From: Lachnospiraceae bacterium | GTDB lineage: Bacteria > Bacillota > Clostridia > Lachnospirales > Lachnospiraceae | Assembly: GCA_017405805.1 (NCBI GenBank) | Contig: JAFQZU010000014.1 | Span: forward strand, 1-64,000 | DNA: 64,000 bases | Direction of reading: 5' to 3' | Shown: positions 1 to 9,546 of the stretch, in pieces | Numbering within the stretch: the stretch's first letter is position 1 | Layout: each line of letters starts with the position of its first letter | Position numbers and translations under genes: made by a program | Notes under the pieces: generated by a model | Databases searched by the model: none | Seen by the model: the letters and a program-made list of their open reading frames with translations, nothing else | Told to the model about the DNA's origin: nothing

Positions 1-337
1 CCGGCACGCCCGTCGCGTCGATGGCGCACTCGACAAGGTTTGCCCTGGAGATGAAGTTCGCGTCCTCACAGGCGACATACTTGCCGGCTTCCATGGCCGC
101 GTTGGCCTCCGCCAGGGTCTTCGCCACAACGATGTCCTCGTCCTTCACGCCCGCATACTTGAAGGCGTGCACGGCGTTGTCCACCACGATATCCGATACG
201 ATGGCGGGGGTGATGCCCTTCATGAGCACCATCTGCGTCACCATGCCGCGGCCCATCTGCCCTGCGCCGACGATGCCGGTGCGGATGATCTTGCCCTCTT
301 CTTCTCTCTTCTCAAGCTTCCAGTTCATGTTCAGCAT
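1..337 (-). CDS. NAD(P)-binding oxidoreductase, homoserine-dehydrogenase-like (partial)
   Basis: Only the first 112 residues are present; the gene runs off the left edge. The N-terminus carries a Rossmann dinucleotide-binding loop, GIVGAGQMGRGM, near residues 22-33, after a short charged leader. This looks like the predicted homoserine-dehydrogenase-like family that ends in a SAF domain (COG4091), though the C-terminal part cannot be seen. The start at 337 follows AGAGGA at about 10 bases; an in-frame ATG at 328 is the alternative. It is the last visible gene of the glucitol PTS operon, about 50 bp after srlB, so it may act on a sorbitol-derived or related polyol substrate. That role is inference from position. 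Confidence 0.6.
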   Translation of the reverse strand, partial: MLNMNWKLEKREEEGKIIRTGIVGAGQMGRGMVTQMVLMKGITPAIVSDIVVDNAVHAFKYAGVKDEDIVVAKTLAEANAAMEAGKYVACEDANFISRANLVECAIDATGVP

Positions 338-386
338 AATGATTTTGTCCTCTCTGGTCCGGGTGAAAGCGTTTCACTCCGTTGTC

Positions 387-758
387 TCAATAAATCTCAA
401 TGGTGTCACCGGGCTGTACGTCGGAGACGGATACGGCGTCGCCGTCAAGCATGATGCAGCCGGGGCGATAGGCCTCGGAACCGCCGTTAAAGCCCAGCGT
501 GCAGTGTCCGAGGGTCTCAAGCGTATGCGGTGCCTCATCCCCTACGGCAGTGATCTTGTAGGTCTTTTTCCCAAGCTTGAGCGTGTCGCCCACCGCGGGA
601 ATGCCTTCCAGCTTTGCCGCCGTATGCAGGATGGCCAGCTCCGCCAGTTCGGGCGGGGCATCCTCGTTGAATATGATCACGAAGTTCAGATCCAGTTCCT
701 CGCTCAGAAATTCAAACGCTTCGGGACCGATGCCGGTGACAGTTGTCTTATACTTCAT
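387..758 (-). CDS. srlB: PTS glucitol/sorbitol EIIA component
   Basis: A 123-residue protein matching the EIIA-Gut family in length and pattern (ITAVGDEAPHTLETLGHCTL is the recognisable core). It accepts phosphate from HPr and passes it to the EIIB domain of SrlE during sorbitol uptake. The likely phosphorylated histidine is H45 in AILHTAAKL, which aligns with the histidine of E. coli SrlB. The protein is cytoplasmic. The gene lies 46 bp downstream of srlE and is third of the PTS genes in the operon. Confidence 0.9.
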   Translation of the reverse strand: MKYKTTVTGIGPEAFEFLSEELDLNFVIIFNEDAPPELAELAILHTAAKLEGIPAVGDTLKLGKKTYKITAVGDEAPHTLETLGHCTLGFNGGSEAYRPGCIMLDGDAVSVSDVQPGDTIEIY

Positions 759-804
759 AGTAACCCCCTTCTATACAGATGATCCCCTCTTTTGATCCCC
801 TTTT

Positions 805-1818
805 TCAGAACATTCCGATACTGAACACGAAGGCGATCAGGACGGACAGAGGTCCGGTCACGATCCTGGAGAACAGGACCGCGGGAACGCCCATCTCGAT
901 TGTCTCGGGCTCGGATTCTCCAAGGCTCAGGCCTACGGGGACGAAGTCCGCGCCGACCTGCGCGTCGATGGCAAACAGGGCCGGCAGAGCGTACTGCGGC
1001 GGAATAGCGCCCTTGGCAAACTGGTCGCCGAGCATGACGCCGATGACCTGCGCGATGACGGCGCCGGGTCCCAGGATCGGGGACAGGAAAGGAAGTCCGC
1101 AGATCAGGGAGATCACCAGCATGCCCGGGAGCGTCCCGCACAGAGGCGCGATGGTGTTGGCGATCACGTTGCCCAGTCCGCTGGCCGAGATAATGCCGAG
1201 CAGCGTACTCGTGAAGGCCATGAAGGGCAGGATGTTCTTGATGACCATATCGATGGTCTCACGGCCTGCCTGGAAGAACTTGCTTACGATGGAACCGACC
1301 GCTTTGCCGATGATGGTGACGATGTTCTCTTTCTTGCCTGCGTTCGCTGCGGCGATCTCCTCCTTGGCTTGTTCCTTGGTCTTGGGGCCGTCCGAAGCGG
1401 GAGCGGGCCCTTTTGCAGCAGCGGGTTCTTTGGCTGCGGCCGCTTCAGCAGCGCCGGCCACCTCTATATCCTTCTCGCGCACTGCGGAGACATAGATCTC
1501 GGGTTTGATGTACATTGCAAGCGGGCCGGACTGGCCTACAGGCATAAGGTTTACGGTATAGATGCCCTTCTTGGGATAGACGCCGCATCTGGCGGTGCCG
1601 CCGCAGTCCACGACCGCGATCATGACTTCGTCGTCGGGAAGGGTCGTCTTCCAGCCGTCCACCGCAACGCCGCCGCTCAGGTCGGCGAGCTTCTGGGCCA
1701 CGGGATGGATCCCGCCGCCGGTCACGCACAGTACAGTGTGGCATTTTTCAGTGGGAGTGATCGTCAAAGGGCCGCCCCAGCCGCCTTCGCCGGCTTTGAT
1801 CTTTATAGTATTATACAT
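805..1818 (-). CDS. srlE: PTS glucitol/sorbitol EIIBC component
   Basis: A 337-residue protein with the EIIB-Gut domain at residues 1 to about 115 and a membrane EIIC part in the C-terminal half. The phosphocysteine motif is [15 protein letters not shown] with C72 as the likely acceptor. The two parts are joined by an Ala/Pro/Lys-rich linker (about 120-160), followed by hydrophobic helices and the conserved [17 protein letters not shown] stretch. It receives phosphate from SrlB and phosphorylates sorbitol during transport together with SrlA. The start has GGAGGG eight bases upstream, inside the end of srlA; the intergenic gap is 4 bp. Confidence 0.9.
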   Translation of the reverse strand: MYNTIKIKAGEGGWGGPLTITPTEKCHTVLCVTGGGIHPVAQKLADLSGGVAVDGWKTTLPDDEVMIAVVDCGGTARCGVYPKKGIYTVNLMPVGQSGPLAMYIKPEIYVSAVREKDIEVAGAAEAAAAKEPAAAKGPAPASDGPKTKEQAKEEIAAANAGKKENIVTIIGKAVGSIVSKFFQAGRETIDMVIKNILPFMAFTSTLLGIISASGLGNVIANTIAPLCGTLPGMLVISLICGLPFLSPILGPGAVIAQVIGVMLGDQFAKGAIPPQYALPALFAIDAQVGADFVPVGLSLGESEPETIEMGVPAVLFSRIVTGPLSVLIAFVFSIGMF

Positions 1819-1822
1819 ATGC

Positions 1823-2362
1823 TCAACCCTCCTTCAGTTTCCCGGACATGGTTCTTCCGGTCATGGTGAAATAGATCTTCTCAGTGAGCAGGCCTCTGAT
1901 CAGAATGACGATCAGACCGACGATAAAGTAGCGGACCGCGAGGCCGCCGGTCTGGTAGCCGGCATCCGTAAGGCCCTGCGCGATGCCCATCCACACAAAG
2001 AGCTCACCGGCATTGGCGTGCGGGAAAAGTCCCGTGATCGGATGCACGAAGCTGACGCAGGCGTCGTAATAGGCGGGTTTGTACTGCTCGTCGACAAAGC
2101 GGCCGAAGGTATAACACATCGGGTTTGCAAGGAAGAATACCGCCAGAAGAGGCAGGAGTGTATAGCGAAGGACCGCATACTTGGTTATCTTCTTTGCGAA
2201 GTTCTCTACCCTCTCTGTACCGACTATCTTGATGATCGAATTGACCGCCGTCATCAGGCATACGACTGTAGGAATGATGCCCGTGACCCATCCCATGAAT
2301 GTCTCACCGCCCGCGTTGAACAGGCTGATGAAAGCTTCCGCAAAACTGGATATTGCTTGCAT
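1823..2362 (-). CDS. srlA: PTS glucitol/sorbitol EIIC component
   Basis: A 179-residue integral membrane protein of the EIIC-Gut (SrlA) family, forming the sorbitol channel with the C-terminal part of SrlE. Several hydrophobic helices are visible, including a [14 protein letters not shown] stretch and a C-terminal [15 protein letters not shown] helix. The ATG at 2362 was chosen because AAGGAGG stands seven to eight bases upstream and the family starts with an amphipathic helix like [15 protein letters not shown]. An upstream in-frame start would add 17 residues with no ribosome binding site. Confidence 0.9.
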   Translation of the reverse strand: MQAISSFAEAFISLFNAGGETFMGWVTGIIPTVVCLMTAVNSIIKIVGTERVENFAKKITKYAVLRYTLLPLLAVFFLANPMCYTFGRFVDEQYKPAYYDACVSFVHPITGLFPHANAGELFVWMGIAQGLTDAGYQTGGLAVRYFIVGLIVILIRGLLTEKIYFTMTGRTMSGKLKEG

Positions 2363-2491
2363 ATGGTTTACCTCCTTATATTGGTTGACATGTATCTCTG
2401 CGCGTCTCTGCACCGCTGCGATCCGGCAGGACCGGGCCTGAATCCCGTCGATCTGCCCGCAGGGACGCGAAAATACCGGAATTGTCCGCCG

Positions 2492-2962
2492 CTACGCCTT
2501 CCGGGCCTTCGCGCGCCGCTTTTCCATCGCCGCCTCCTGCTCCCTGGTCAGATCTTTCCCCAGGAGCCTCGCCTCGAGTGCCTCGAAAGCTCTCACGTAG
2601 CCTCTGTATTTTCTCGTCTGCCTCTTATCGAAGGCGCTCACGATCTCTATAAAGTCAAAAACATTCGCGCCGACGAGCTCCTTTCCGAGAAAAGTCTTCA
2701 GCGGATGAAACCTCGCCCAGACGCCTATGCCGTCTATGATCTCGGCCCCCTTGATCACGCCGTCCCCGTCGCAGGCGATGATCACCACGTGGCCGTCCAG
2801 AAGGTGTCCCCGCTTCTGCCCGACGCCCACGTTGCCGAGGCGGTGCATTCTGCGGATCGCTCTCTGATAGTCCCTGATCTGCAGATAGCCGCCCGCGGCC
2901 TGCAGGATAAACAGTCCCAGCACGATCAAAAGCAGCCATGAAATCCCACTCAGTTCCGGCAT
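2492..2962 (-). CDS. gutM: Glucitol operon activator GutM
   Basis: A 156-residue protein with one N-terminal membrane helix (about residues 6-24, LLLIVLGLFILQAAG) and a cytoplasmic region. The motif VGVGQKRGHLLDGHVVIIACD aligns with the conserved core of E. coli SrlM/GutM, which activates the glucitol operon. It is longer than the E. coli protein (119 aa) because of a charged C-terminal tail. Its ATG overlaps the TGA of the upstream regulator by one base (TGATG), and AGGGGAGAG precedes it, so the two are translationally coupled. A gap of about 130 bp separates it from srlA. Confidence 0.85.
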   Translation of the reverse strand: MPELSGISWLLLIVLGLFILQAAGGYLQIRDYQRAIRRMHRLGNVGVGQKRGHLLDGHVVIIACDGDGVIKGAEIIDGIGVWARFHPLKTFLGKELVGANVFDFIEIVSAFDKRQTRKYRGYVRAFEALEARLLGKDLTREQEAAMEKRRAKARKA

Positions 2963-3963
2963 CACTTCTCTCCCCTGTCCTCTAATTCTTTCCACTGAAT
3001 CAGCTGCGTCGCCATGATCTGGTCCAGCACAAGGACATTGACAAACCCTCTCTTTACGGCGGCGTAAAGCGCTTTTGCCTGGCTGATCCCCCGCGCGGCT
3101 ATAGCGATGCGGGTGTTAATCTGCGCGATCTGCGAAAGCGGCATGCCCGCCACCCTGCAGTTGTAGTCCGAAAACTTCTCGGTGTTGCCGTCCTCGTCAA
3201 AAAACTGAAGGGACAGATCTCCCACAAGCCCCTTGTCCACGAGATTGTCCAGCTCCTCCGTCTTGATGTAGCCGGCCTTGACCATGATGGAAGCACCGCG
3301 GTTGGGAATCCCGATGCCCATGATGACCATGCTCATTCTGCGGTAATACCGGAAGATATTCTTGATTGCGTTTTCCTGCAGAAACCCCTCCATGACTTCC
3401 CTGTTGGAAAACATGGCCGGCGAAAATAACTCCGCGTACTCCCCGCCGAAGACCTCTGCCATATCCGCCGCGATCCGGTTGGAATTGTTGTTCTCCGCGT
3501 CCCGCAGTCCTGACAGGACGCCGCCGACGACGGGCACGAACGTACATTTCACCGGCTCGATCTCCTCCGTCTGGCAGTGACATATATCGTGGAGCGTCTT
3601 TCCCATGGATACGCCGATGACGTCGTCCTCGTGGATATAGTCACGGATCAGATGGACCGTTCTCACGGCAAGTTTATGCACAAACTCATCCCGGGTCTCC
3701 AGAGGGGAATCCTCTACGATGACCACATCCTTGAGATGAAACAGCTTCATCATCTTTTCTTCCAGGTCGTTGGGGAGAAAATCTCCGGGATTGATGACCT
3801 GAATGCTGACGATCCCCATCTCTTTGCCAAGCTTGAGCATTTTGGAGACAGTGGCTCTGGAGATCGCCAGCGAATCGGCGATCTCCTGCTGGCCCATCTC
3901 CATCTCATAATACATCTTGCAGCAGCGGTATATGGTTCTTCGGTCATCCACAATTTTTTTCAT
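2962..3963 (-). CDS. SorC/DeoR-family sugar-responsive transcriptional regulator
   Basis: A 333-residue regulator. Residues 10-55 hold a helix-turn-helix (MGQQEIADSLAISRATVSKM); residues about 60-325 form the SorC-type sugar-binding domain with the conserved VGVSMGKTLHDI-like and FVPVVGG segments. Regulators of this family bind a phosphorylated sugar and control the adjacent catabolic operon. It is the first gene of the glucitol operon and is coupled to gutM, so it probably regulates its own operon. The promoter region lies in 3964-4146. Confidence 0.85.
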   Translation of the reverse strand: MKKIVDDRRTIYRCCKMYYEMEMGQQEIADSLAISRATVSKMLKLGKEMGIVSIQVINPGDFLPNDLEEKMMKLFHLKDVVIVEDSPLETRDEFVHKLAVRTVHLIRDYIHEDDVIGVSMGKTLHDICHCQTEEIEPVKCTFVPVVGGVLSGLRDAENNNSNRIAADMAEVFGGEYAELFSPAMFSNREVMEGFLQENAIKNIFRYYRRMSMVIMGIGIPNRGASIMVKAGYIKTEELDNLVDKGLVGDLSLQFFDEDGNTEKFSDYNCRVAGMPLSQIAQINTRIAIAARGISQAKALYAAVKRGFVNVLVLDQIMATQLIQWKELEDRGEK

Positions 3964-4062
3964 ATGTTTTCACCAAGTCATTATCGAGTTGTTTACATTT
4001 TACTAAATAGCCCCCCTTCCCGCAACAAAATCGGGTAAACCAAACGTCTAAGTCCATAATTC

Positions 4063-4076
4063 CGTATTTTTATACG
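4063..4076. promoter_or_regulatory. Inverted repeat in glucitol operon promoter region, possible operator
   Basis: The palindrome CGTAT-tttt-ATACG sits about 100 bp upstream of the SorC regulator in an AT-rich stretch (3964-4146) that must hold the operon promoter. It could be a SorC-family operator; no matching second site was identified, so this is tentative. Confidence 0.25.
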
Positions 4077-4146
4077 TTCATTTGTATAAATAAAAAAAAT
4101 TGTAGTTTTACGCGTCAGTCATTTTTATATATGTATTAGTCTGCAT

Positions 4147-4174
4147 AAAAAAAGAGCAGCCTTAAAGGCTGCTC
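4147..4174 (-). terminator. Rho-independent terminator after the 4181-4489 gene
   Basis: On the minus strand a stem of GAGCAGCC pairs with GGCTGCTC around a short TTTAA loop and is followed by seven T residues. It lies seven bases after the stop of the small membrane protein and closes the secA-prfB-alaX transcription unit. Confidence 0.85.
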
Positions 4175-4180
4175 CCGCAT

Positions 4181-4489
4181 TCAGATGCTGTTCTCGTACC
4201 GGTCGGCTTCCGATATGCGCATTTTTACGCCATTGAGGATAATAAAACCGTCTTCCGGATCGTCGTGCACGATAAAGCGCGGCATGTCGTCCTCCGGGTG
4301 ATTGTGGCCGAACTGCCTGCAGGTGATGTCCTTTTTTCCCTTGAGGACATGCCCGTCCGTAGAGCGCGCCGGCCTTCTCCGGGCGCTTTGCGCGCCGTCT
4401 TTTCGTCCCTTCCCCTGCGCATTTTTCTTTTTATAGACATTGAAAATGATGACTGCCATAGCGATCAGATAGAAGATTACGGCTTCCAA
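4181..4489 (-). CDS. Small single-pass membrane protein of unknown function
   Basis: A 102-residue protein, not recognised. It has one N-terminal membrane segment (FYLIAMAVIIFNVY, about residues 6-19), then a basic stretch rich in Lys/Arg (20-55) and a mixed C-terminus with GFIILNGVKMRISEADRYE. The start is TTG at 4489, 17 bp after the alaX stop, with GGGGGTG seven bases upstream; no ATG fits better. It ends just before a strong terminator, so it is the last gene of the alaX unit. Function unknown. Confidence 0.55.
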   Translation of the reverse strand: MEAVIFYLIAMAVIIFNVYKKKNAQGKGRKDGAQSARRRPARSTDGHVLKGKKDITCRQFGHNHPEDDMPRFIVHDDPEDGFIILNGVKMRISEADRYENSI

Positions 4490-4505
4490 GGCTTCACCCC
4501 CTCTC

Positions 4506-5699
4506 TCAACAATGATCCAGCACTGCGCGGATCACTTCTTCCTTCGCTGCCGCCGAGCCCTGTACCATCTCCGGTTTGCCGCCGCCCTTGGCGCCGCACT
4601 TCTCCCGGAGCGCGCCGCAGGGGATCCTGCAGTCGAGCGTCTGACTCCCTCTGCCGATGATAAAACGGTAGCCTGCCTCGTCACTGCCGCAGAAGACGCC
4701 GCAGTAGCCCGGATGCTCCTCACAGAGCCGGTTGACAAGGTTTCTGTGCACGATCGCGTCCATTTCCCCGGCAAAAAGAAATACGTTCTCCTCCTGCGCA
4801 TCTACGCTCTCTATCCGCAGGAAGGCGTTTTTGTACTCCAGATCGCGGACCTGCGCCCTGAGGTCTGCGATCTCCGAAAGAAGGAACCGGACGGCGTCGT
4901 CCGCCTCCTCCTGCGGCCGGTTGGTCATGTGCGAGATCTCCTCCAAAAGCGTCTGCCGCCTCTGCATCTCTTCGAGGGCCCTTCTCCCGCAGAGGATAAA
5001 GAGCCTCGTGCCGCCCTTGAAGCGCTGCGCGCGCAGGATCTTGATCAGGCCGATCTCCCCCGTGCGGGCAACGTGCGGCGCACAGCAGGCGCAGACGTCC
5101 ACGCCCTGTATCGTGACAAGGCGCACCGGCCCGTCGATCTCCATTTTGCTCCGGTAGTCCGTCCCGGCCAGTACATCCGGGTCCGGATATTCCGCGGTGA
5201 CGGGGACATTTCGAAAGACGACCGCATTGGCGTCCCGCTCCATCTGCAGGATCTGCTCCCGGGTCAGGTCCCCGCTCGTGTCAAAAGACACGGTATTGTC
5301 ACTGAGCCGGAATCCGATATTCCGGTAGCCGTACTGCCTGTATAAAAGCCCCGACAGGATGTGCTCCCCCGTGTGGTTCTGCATCTTTGAAAAGCGGGTC
5401 TCCCAGTCGAGGACGCCCTCTGCTTCCGTGCCGGGGGCAAAGTCGTCCGGTCCCGTACACAAAACAGTGTGCCGGATCACATCCCCGCTGATCTGCACGT
5501 CGGTCACGGCGTACCCGTTCAGCGTCCCGGTGTCCGGAAGCTGTCCGCCCTCCTCCGGAAAAAAGAGGGTCCTGTCCAGTTCCACCTGCAGGGGGATCAG
5601 ACCCTTGCCGCCGTCCGCCGGCGGCAGAGGCTGCGACGAGAGCACACGCGCCTTAAAAACGCCCGAATACGGCTCCGTGTCGTATAGTTTGACCGTCAT
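4506..5699 (-). CDS. alaX: Alanyl-tRNA editing protein AlaX with DHHA1 domain
   Basis: A free-standing relative of the editing half of alanyl-tRNA synthetase, which hydrolyses mischarged Ser- or Gly-tRNA(Ala). The zinc/catalytic motif NHTGEHIL lies near residues 108-115 and the second metal cluster CACCAPHV near 203-210. A coiled-coil stretch (about 235-290) leads to a C-terminal DHHA1 domain with GAKGGGKPEMVQG. At 397 residues this is the long AlaX type. ATG at 5699 is chosen; a GTG two codons upstream (5705), closer to AGAGGA, is equally possible. It lies 16 bp downstream of prfB. Confidence 0.85.
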   Translation of the reverse strand: MTVKLYDTEPYSGVFKARVLSSQPLPPADGGKGLIPLQVELDRTLFFPEEGGQLPDTGTLNGYAVTDVQISGDVIRHTVLCTGPDDFAPGTEAEGVLDWETRFSKMQNHTGEHILSGLLYRQYGYRNIGFRLSDNTVSFDTSGDLTREQILQMERDANAVVFRNVPVTAEYPDPDVLAGTDYRSKMEIDGPVRLVTIQGVDVCACCAPHVARTGEIGLIKILRAQRFKGGTRLFILCGRRALEEMQRRQTLLEEISHMTNRPQEEADDAVRFLLSEIADLRAQVRDLEYKNAFLRIESVDAQEENVFLFAGEMDAIVHRNLVNRLCEEHPGYCGVFCGSDEAGYRFIIGRGSQTLDCRIPCGALREKCGAKGGGKPEMVQGSAAAKEEVIRAVLDHC

Positions 5700-5715
5700 A
5701 TGCACCCTGATCCTC

Positions 5716-6840
5716 TTACGCTTCCTGTCTCTCCGCCTTACCGGCCTCCATCTTGAGGAAGGCGTTGATAAAGCGGTCTATATCGCCGTCCAGCACCGCG
5801 CCCGCATTGCTGGTCTCCTCGCCCGTGCGGGTGTCCTTGACCATGGTGTAGGGCTGCAGCACATAGTTGCGGATCTGGCTGCCCCAGGCAATGTCCTTGA
5901 CTTCGCCGCGAATGCCGGCGAGCTTGGCCGCCTCCTCTTCCTGCCGCTTCATATAGAGCTTGGCCTTGAGCATCTGCATGGCCTTGTCCTTGTTCTGGAA
6001 CTGGGACCGCTCGTTCTGGCAGGTGACCACGATCCCCGAGGGGAAGTGGGTGATGCGGATGGCCGACGATGTCTTGTTGATGTGCTGTCCGCCGGCGCCG
6101 CTGCTTCGGTAGGTATCGATCCGGATATCGTCGGGATTTATGACGATATCGATGTCCTTCTCGATGTCGGGCATGACGTCGCAGGAGACAAAAGAGGTCT
6201 GCCGCTTTCCCTGCGCGTTGAAGGGGGAGATCCGCACCAGGCGGTGCACGCCCCGTTCAGACTTCAGATAGCCGTACGCATTGGTCCCGTTGACCTGGAA
6301 GTCCACGGACTTGATCCCGGCCTCGTCGCCGTCCACAAAGTTCATCACTTCCACCGTAAAGCCCTTGCGCTCCGCCCATCTCGTGTACATGCGGTAGAGC
6401 ATGGAGCACCAGTCGCAGCTCTCCGTGCCGCCGGCGCCCGCGTTTAAGCTGATGATGGCGTTGGAGTCGTCATACTCGCCGATGAGCAGGGTGGAGAGGC
6501 GCATGTCCTCGAGTTTTTCCTCAAATGCGCTCAGATCCTCCCGGACGCTCTCGATGACCGAGCGGTCGTCCTCTTCGTTTCCCATTTCGATCAGCATGAG
6601 GATATCCTCGTACTGGGTGGCGAGAAAATCGGCGTCCTCCACGAGCTTCTGCAGGTCCTTGAGCTGCTTCATCTTGCGGTTGGCCGTGTCGGCGTCGTTC
6701 CAGAAGTCCGGCGCCTCGGATTCGCGCTGCAGCTCCTCGATCCTCTGCTTTTTATATTCGATGTCCAGCGAGTCCCGGACCTCATGAAGCGGGGTCTCGT
6801 ACTGCTGCAGTTCCTGTTTCATCTGATCCAGTTCTATCAT
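5716..6840 (-). CDS. prfB: Peptide chain release factor 2, no programmed frameshift
   Basis: Release factor RF2 (374 aa) recognises UGA/UAA and triggers peptide release on the ribosome. The stop-codon-reading tripeptide SPF is at 205-207 and the catalytic GGQ at 250-252, exactly the E. coli positions. The usual +1 frameshift site at codons 25/26 is absent: the codons read CTG GAC (Leu-Asp) in one open frame. ATG at 6840 follows AAAGGA at nine bases and lies 14 bp after the secA stop, the widespread secA-prfB arrangement. Confidence 0.96.
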   Translation of the reverse strand: MIELDQMKQELQQYETPLHEVRDSLDIEYKKQRIEELQRESEAPDFWNDADTANRKMKQLKDLQKLVEDADFLATQYEDILMLIEMGNEEDDRSVIESVREDLSAFEEKLEDMRLSTLLIGEYDDSNAIISLNAGAGGTESCDWCSMLYRMYTRWAERKGFTVEVMNFVDGDEAGIKSVDFQVNGTNAYGYLKSERGVHRLVRISPFNAQGKRQTSFVSCDVMPDIEKDIDIVINPDDIRIDTYRSSGAGGQHINKTSSAIRITHFPSGIVVTCQNERSQFQNKDKAMQMLKAKLYMKRQEEEAAKLAGIRGEVKDIAWGSQIRNYVLQPYTMVKDTRTGEETSNAGAVLDGDIDRFINAFLKMEAGKAERQEA

Positions 6841-6854
6841 TGGCTGTTTTCCTT

Positions 6855-9422
6855 TCAGGCAAGCCTGCCGTGGCAGTTCTTGTATTTTTTGCCGCTGCCG
6901 CAGGGGCAGGGATCGTTGGGATAGACCTTCTTCTCCACGCGCTGCGTGGGCTTTCTGACCGTCGTCTCGTCCTTGTTGGTACCGGTGACCTTGGCCACTT
7001 CTTCACGCTCCACCTTCTGCTCCACCTTGATGTGGTAGAGAAGACGGACCGTATCCTCCATGATGTTGCGGGTCATCTCGTTGAACATCTCATATCCCGC
7101 GATCTTGTACTCCACGAGCGGATCATGCTGTCCCAGGGACTGCAGGCCGATGCTCTGCCTGAGCTGATCCATGTCGTCGATGTGATCCATCCACTTGCGG
7201 TCCACGACCTTGAGCAGGATCACGCGCTCCGCCTCGCGGATCTCCTCCTCGTTGGGGAATTCCGCCTCTTTGCTCTCGTAGAGGGCGAGCGCCTCTTCCT
7301 TGAGCTGCTGCTTGAGCCCGTCCCTGGTGCGGTCCGTGATCCGGCCGCGGTTGATGACCCGGAGCGGGATGATGGGGAGCAGGAGCTCGTTGAGCTCGGT
7401 CAGGTTCCAGTCGTCGCTGTCCTGGTCGTCGCTGATGCTGGTATCGACGGCGTTCTCCACGATGTCGCTGATCATCTTGAGGATCGAATCGCGCATGCTC
7501 TCGCCGTCCAGCACCTCCCGGCGCTGCTTGTACATGATCTCGCGCTGCTCGTTCATGACTTCGTCGTAATCCAGCAGGTTCTTGCGGATGGCGAAGTTGT
7601 TGCTCTCGATCTTCTTCTGGGCGCCCTCGACGGCCTTGGTGAGGGACTTGTGGGAGATCTCCTCGCCCTCGGGGATCTTGAGGGCGTTGAAGACGTCGAT
7701 CATCCTGTCCGAACCGAACAGGCGCATGAGATCGTCCTCCAGGGAAATGTAGAAGCGCGATTCGCCGGGATCCCCCTGACGTCCGCTTCGGCCGCGCAGC
7801 TGGTTGTCGATACGCCTCGATTCGTGGCGCTCCGTGCCGATGATCTTGAGGCCGCCCGCCTGTCTCGCCTCCTCGTCCAGCTTGATATCGGTTCCGCGGC
7901 CCGCCATGTTCGTGGCGATGGTCACGGCGCCGTGCTGGCCGGCCTGGGCGACGATCTCCGCCTCCATCTCGTGGAACTTGGCGTTCAGCACGTTGTGCGG
8001 GATGCCCTCCCTGCGCAGCATCTTGGAGACTTCCTCGGACACCTGGATCGTGATGGTGCCGACCAGGACGGGCTGTCCCTTCTCGTGCGCCTCCTTCACG
8101 GACTCCACGACCGCGTGGAATTTTTCCTTCTTGGTCTTGTAGACGGCGTCCTGCTCGTCGATACGGATCACGGGACGGTTGGTGGGGATCTCGATGACGT
8201 CCATGCCGTAGATCTCGCGGAATTCCTTCTCCTCCGTGAGGGCCGTACCGGTCATGCCGCATTTTTTGTCGAATTTATTGAAGAAGTTCTGGAAGGTGAT
8301 GGTGGCGAGCGTCTTGCTCTCCTTCTTTACCTTCACGTGCTCCTTGGCCTCGATGGCCTGGTGCAGGCCGTCCGAATACCGTCTTCCGGGCATGACGCGG
8401 CCCGTAAACTCATCGACGATCAGCACCTGGTCGTCGCGGACGATATAGTCGTGGTCCTTGTGCATGAGATTGTTGGCGCGCAGGGCCAGGATGATGCAGT
8501 GCTGGATCTCCAGGTTCTCCGCGTCCGCCAGGTTCGCGATGTGGAAGAAGCGCTCCACCTTCGTGACGCCCTCCGCGGTCAGGTTTACCACCTTGTCCTT
8601 CTCGTTCACGATAAAATCGCCGGTCTCCTCGCGCTCCACGCCCATGATGGCGTCGATCTTGGAGAGATCCTCCATATCCTCGCCCCGCTTCATCTGCTTG
8701 GCCAGGATGTCGCAGGCCTCATAGATCTTGGTGGATTTGCCGCTCTGGCCGGAGATGATGAGAGGCGTTCTGGCCTCGTCGATCAGCACCGAGTCCACCT
8801 CGTCGATGATGGCGTAGTGGAGCTCGCGCAGCACCAGCTGCTTCTTGTAGATGGCCATGTTGTCGCGCAGGTAGTCAAAGCCCAGCTCATTGTTGGTCAC
8901 ATAAGTGATGTCGCAGCCGTACTGCTGCTGGCGCTCCTGGGGCGTCATGCCGTTGAGGACCACGCCGACGGTAAGTCCCATAAAGCGGTAGACCTGTCCC
9001 ATCCACTCCGCGTCACGTCCGGCCAGGTAGTCGTTGACCGTGACGACGTGGACGCCTCTGCCCTCCAGGGCGTTCAGATAGGCGGGCATGGTGGCGACCA
9101 GCGTCTTTCCTTCGCCGGTCCTCATCTCCGCGATGCGTCCCTGGTGCAGGATGATCGCGCCGATCAGCTGTACCCGGAAGGGCTCCATGCCCAGCGCGCG
9201 CTTTGCGCCCTCCCGCACGGCGGCGTAGGCCTCCGGGAGCAGGTCGTCGAGGGTCTCTCCCTCCGACAGGCGCTTCTTGAATTCCTCAGTTTTGCCGCGC
9301 AGCTCCCCGTCGGTCAGGGCCTGCATCTGCGGCCTTAAACCCTCGATCTGATTGACCAGAGGCTCGATCCTTTTGAGTTCGCGCTGGCTGTGCGTACCGA
9401 ACAGCTTATCAAAAACGGACAT
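6855..9422 (-). CDS. secA: Preprotein translocase ATPase SecA
   Basis: The motor of the Sec export pathway, 855 residues. Walker A is MRTGEGKT at 100-107, the DEAD-type Walker B is [16 protein letters not shown], and helicase motifs GRGTDIKL and [10 protein letters not shown] follow. The C-terminus keeps the zinc-binding SEC-C motif [13 protein letters not shown] for SecB/ribosome contact. The ATG at 9422 was chosen because GGAGGG stands six bases upstream and the family starts with a short [13 protein letters not shown] helix; the longer frame from 9440 lacks a site. Length fits the family (840-900). Confidence 0.97.
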   Translation of the reverse strand: MSVFDKLFGTHSQRELKRIEPLVNQIEGLRPQMQALTDGELRGKTEEFKKRLSEGETLDDLLPEAYAAVREGAKRALGMEPFRVQLIGAIILHQGRIAEMRTGEGKTLVATMPAYLNALEGRGVHVVTVNDYLAGRDAEWMGQVYRFMGLTVGVVLNGMTPQERQQQYGCDITYVTNNELGFDYLRDNMAIYKKQLVLRELHYAIIDEVDSVLIDEARTPLIISGQSGKSTKIYEACDILAKQMKRGEDMEDLSKIDAIMGVEREETGDFIVNEKDKVVNLTAEGVTKVERFFHIANLADAENLEIQHCIILALRANNLMHKDHDYIVRDDQVLIVDEFTGRVMPGRRYSDGLHQAIEAKEHVKVKKESKTLATITFQNFFNKFDKKCGMTGTALTEEKEFREIYGMDVIEIPTNRPVIRIDEQDAVYKTKKEKFHAVVESVKEAHEKGQPVLVGTITIQVSEEVSKMLRREGIPHNVLNAKFHEMEAEIVAQAGQHGAVTIATNMAGRGTDIKLDEEARQAGGLKIIGTERHESRRIDNQLRGRSGRQGDPGESRFYISLEDDLMRLFGSDRMIDVFNALKIPEGEEISHKSLTKAVEGAQKKIESNNFAIRKNLLDYDEVMNEQREIMYKQRREVLDGESMRDSILKMISDIVENAVDTSISDDQDSDDWNLTELNELLLPIIPLRVINRGRITDRTRDGLKQQLKEEALALYESKEAEFPNEEEIREAERVILLKVVDRKWMDHIDDMDQLRQSIGLQSLGQHDPLVEYKIAGYEMFNEMTRNIMEDTVRLLYHIKVEQKVEREEVAKVTGTNKDETTVRKPTQRVEKKVYPNDPCPCGSGKKYKNCHGRLA

Positions 9423-9506
9423 TTGGGTCCCTCCATACATTCTGTCTTAATGAAAGTAAAAATATGCGGGTCATATCGCCCCGCCCCGCACGGTGCGGTG
9501 TACAAA

Positions 9507-9515
9507 ATGATATCA
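9507..9515 (-). promoter_or_regulatory. Extended -10 element, candidate secA promoter
   Basis: On the minus strand TGA-TATCAT forms an extended -10 box about 85 bp before the secA start. No good -35 is visible, which is acceptable for an extended -10 promoter. The 107-bp gap between the MarR gene and secA has no other candidate. Confidence 0.35.
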
Positions 9516-9546
9516 CAAAAACACGGGAAAGGCTATTGCTGCGGCC

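Noticed and set aside
6840..9338. An 832-codon plus-strand open frame
   Set aside because: It is the antisense of secA, with composition typical of shadow frames.
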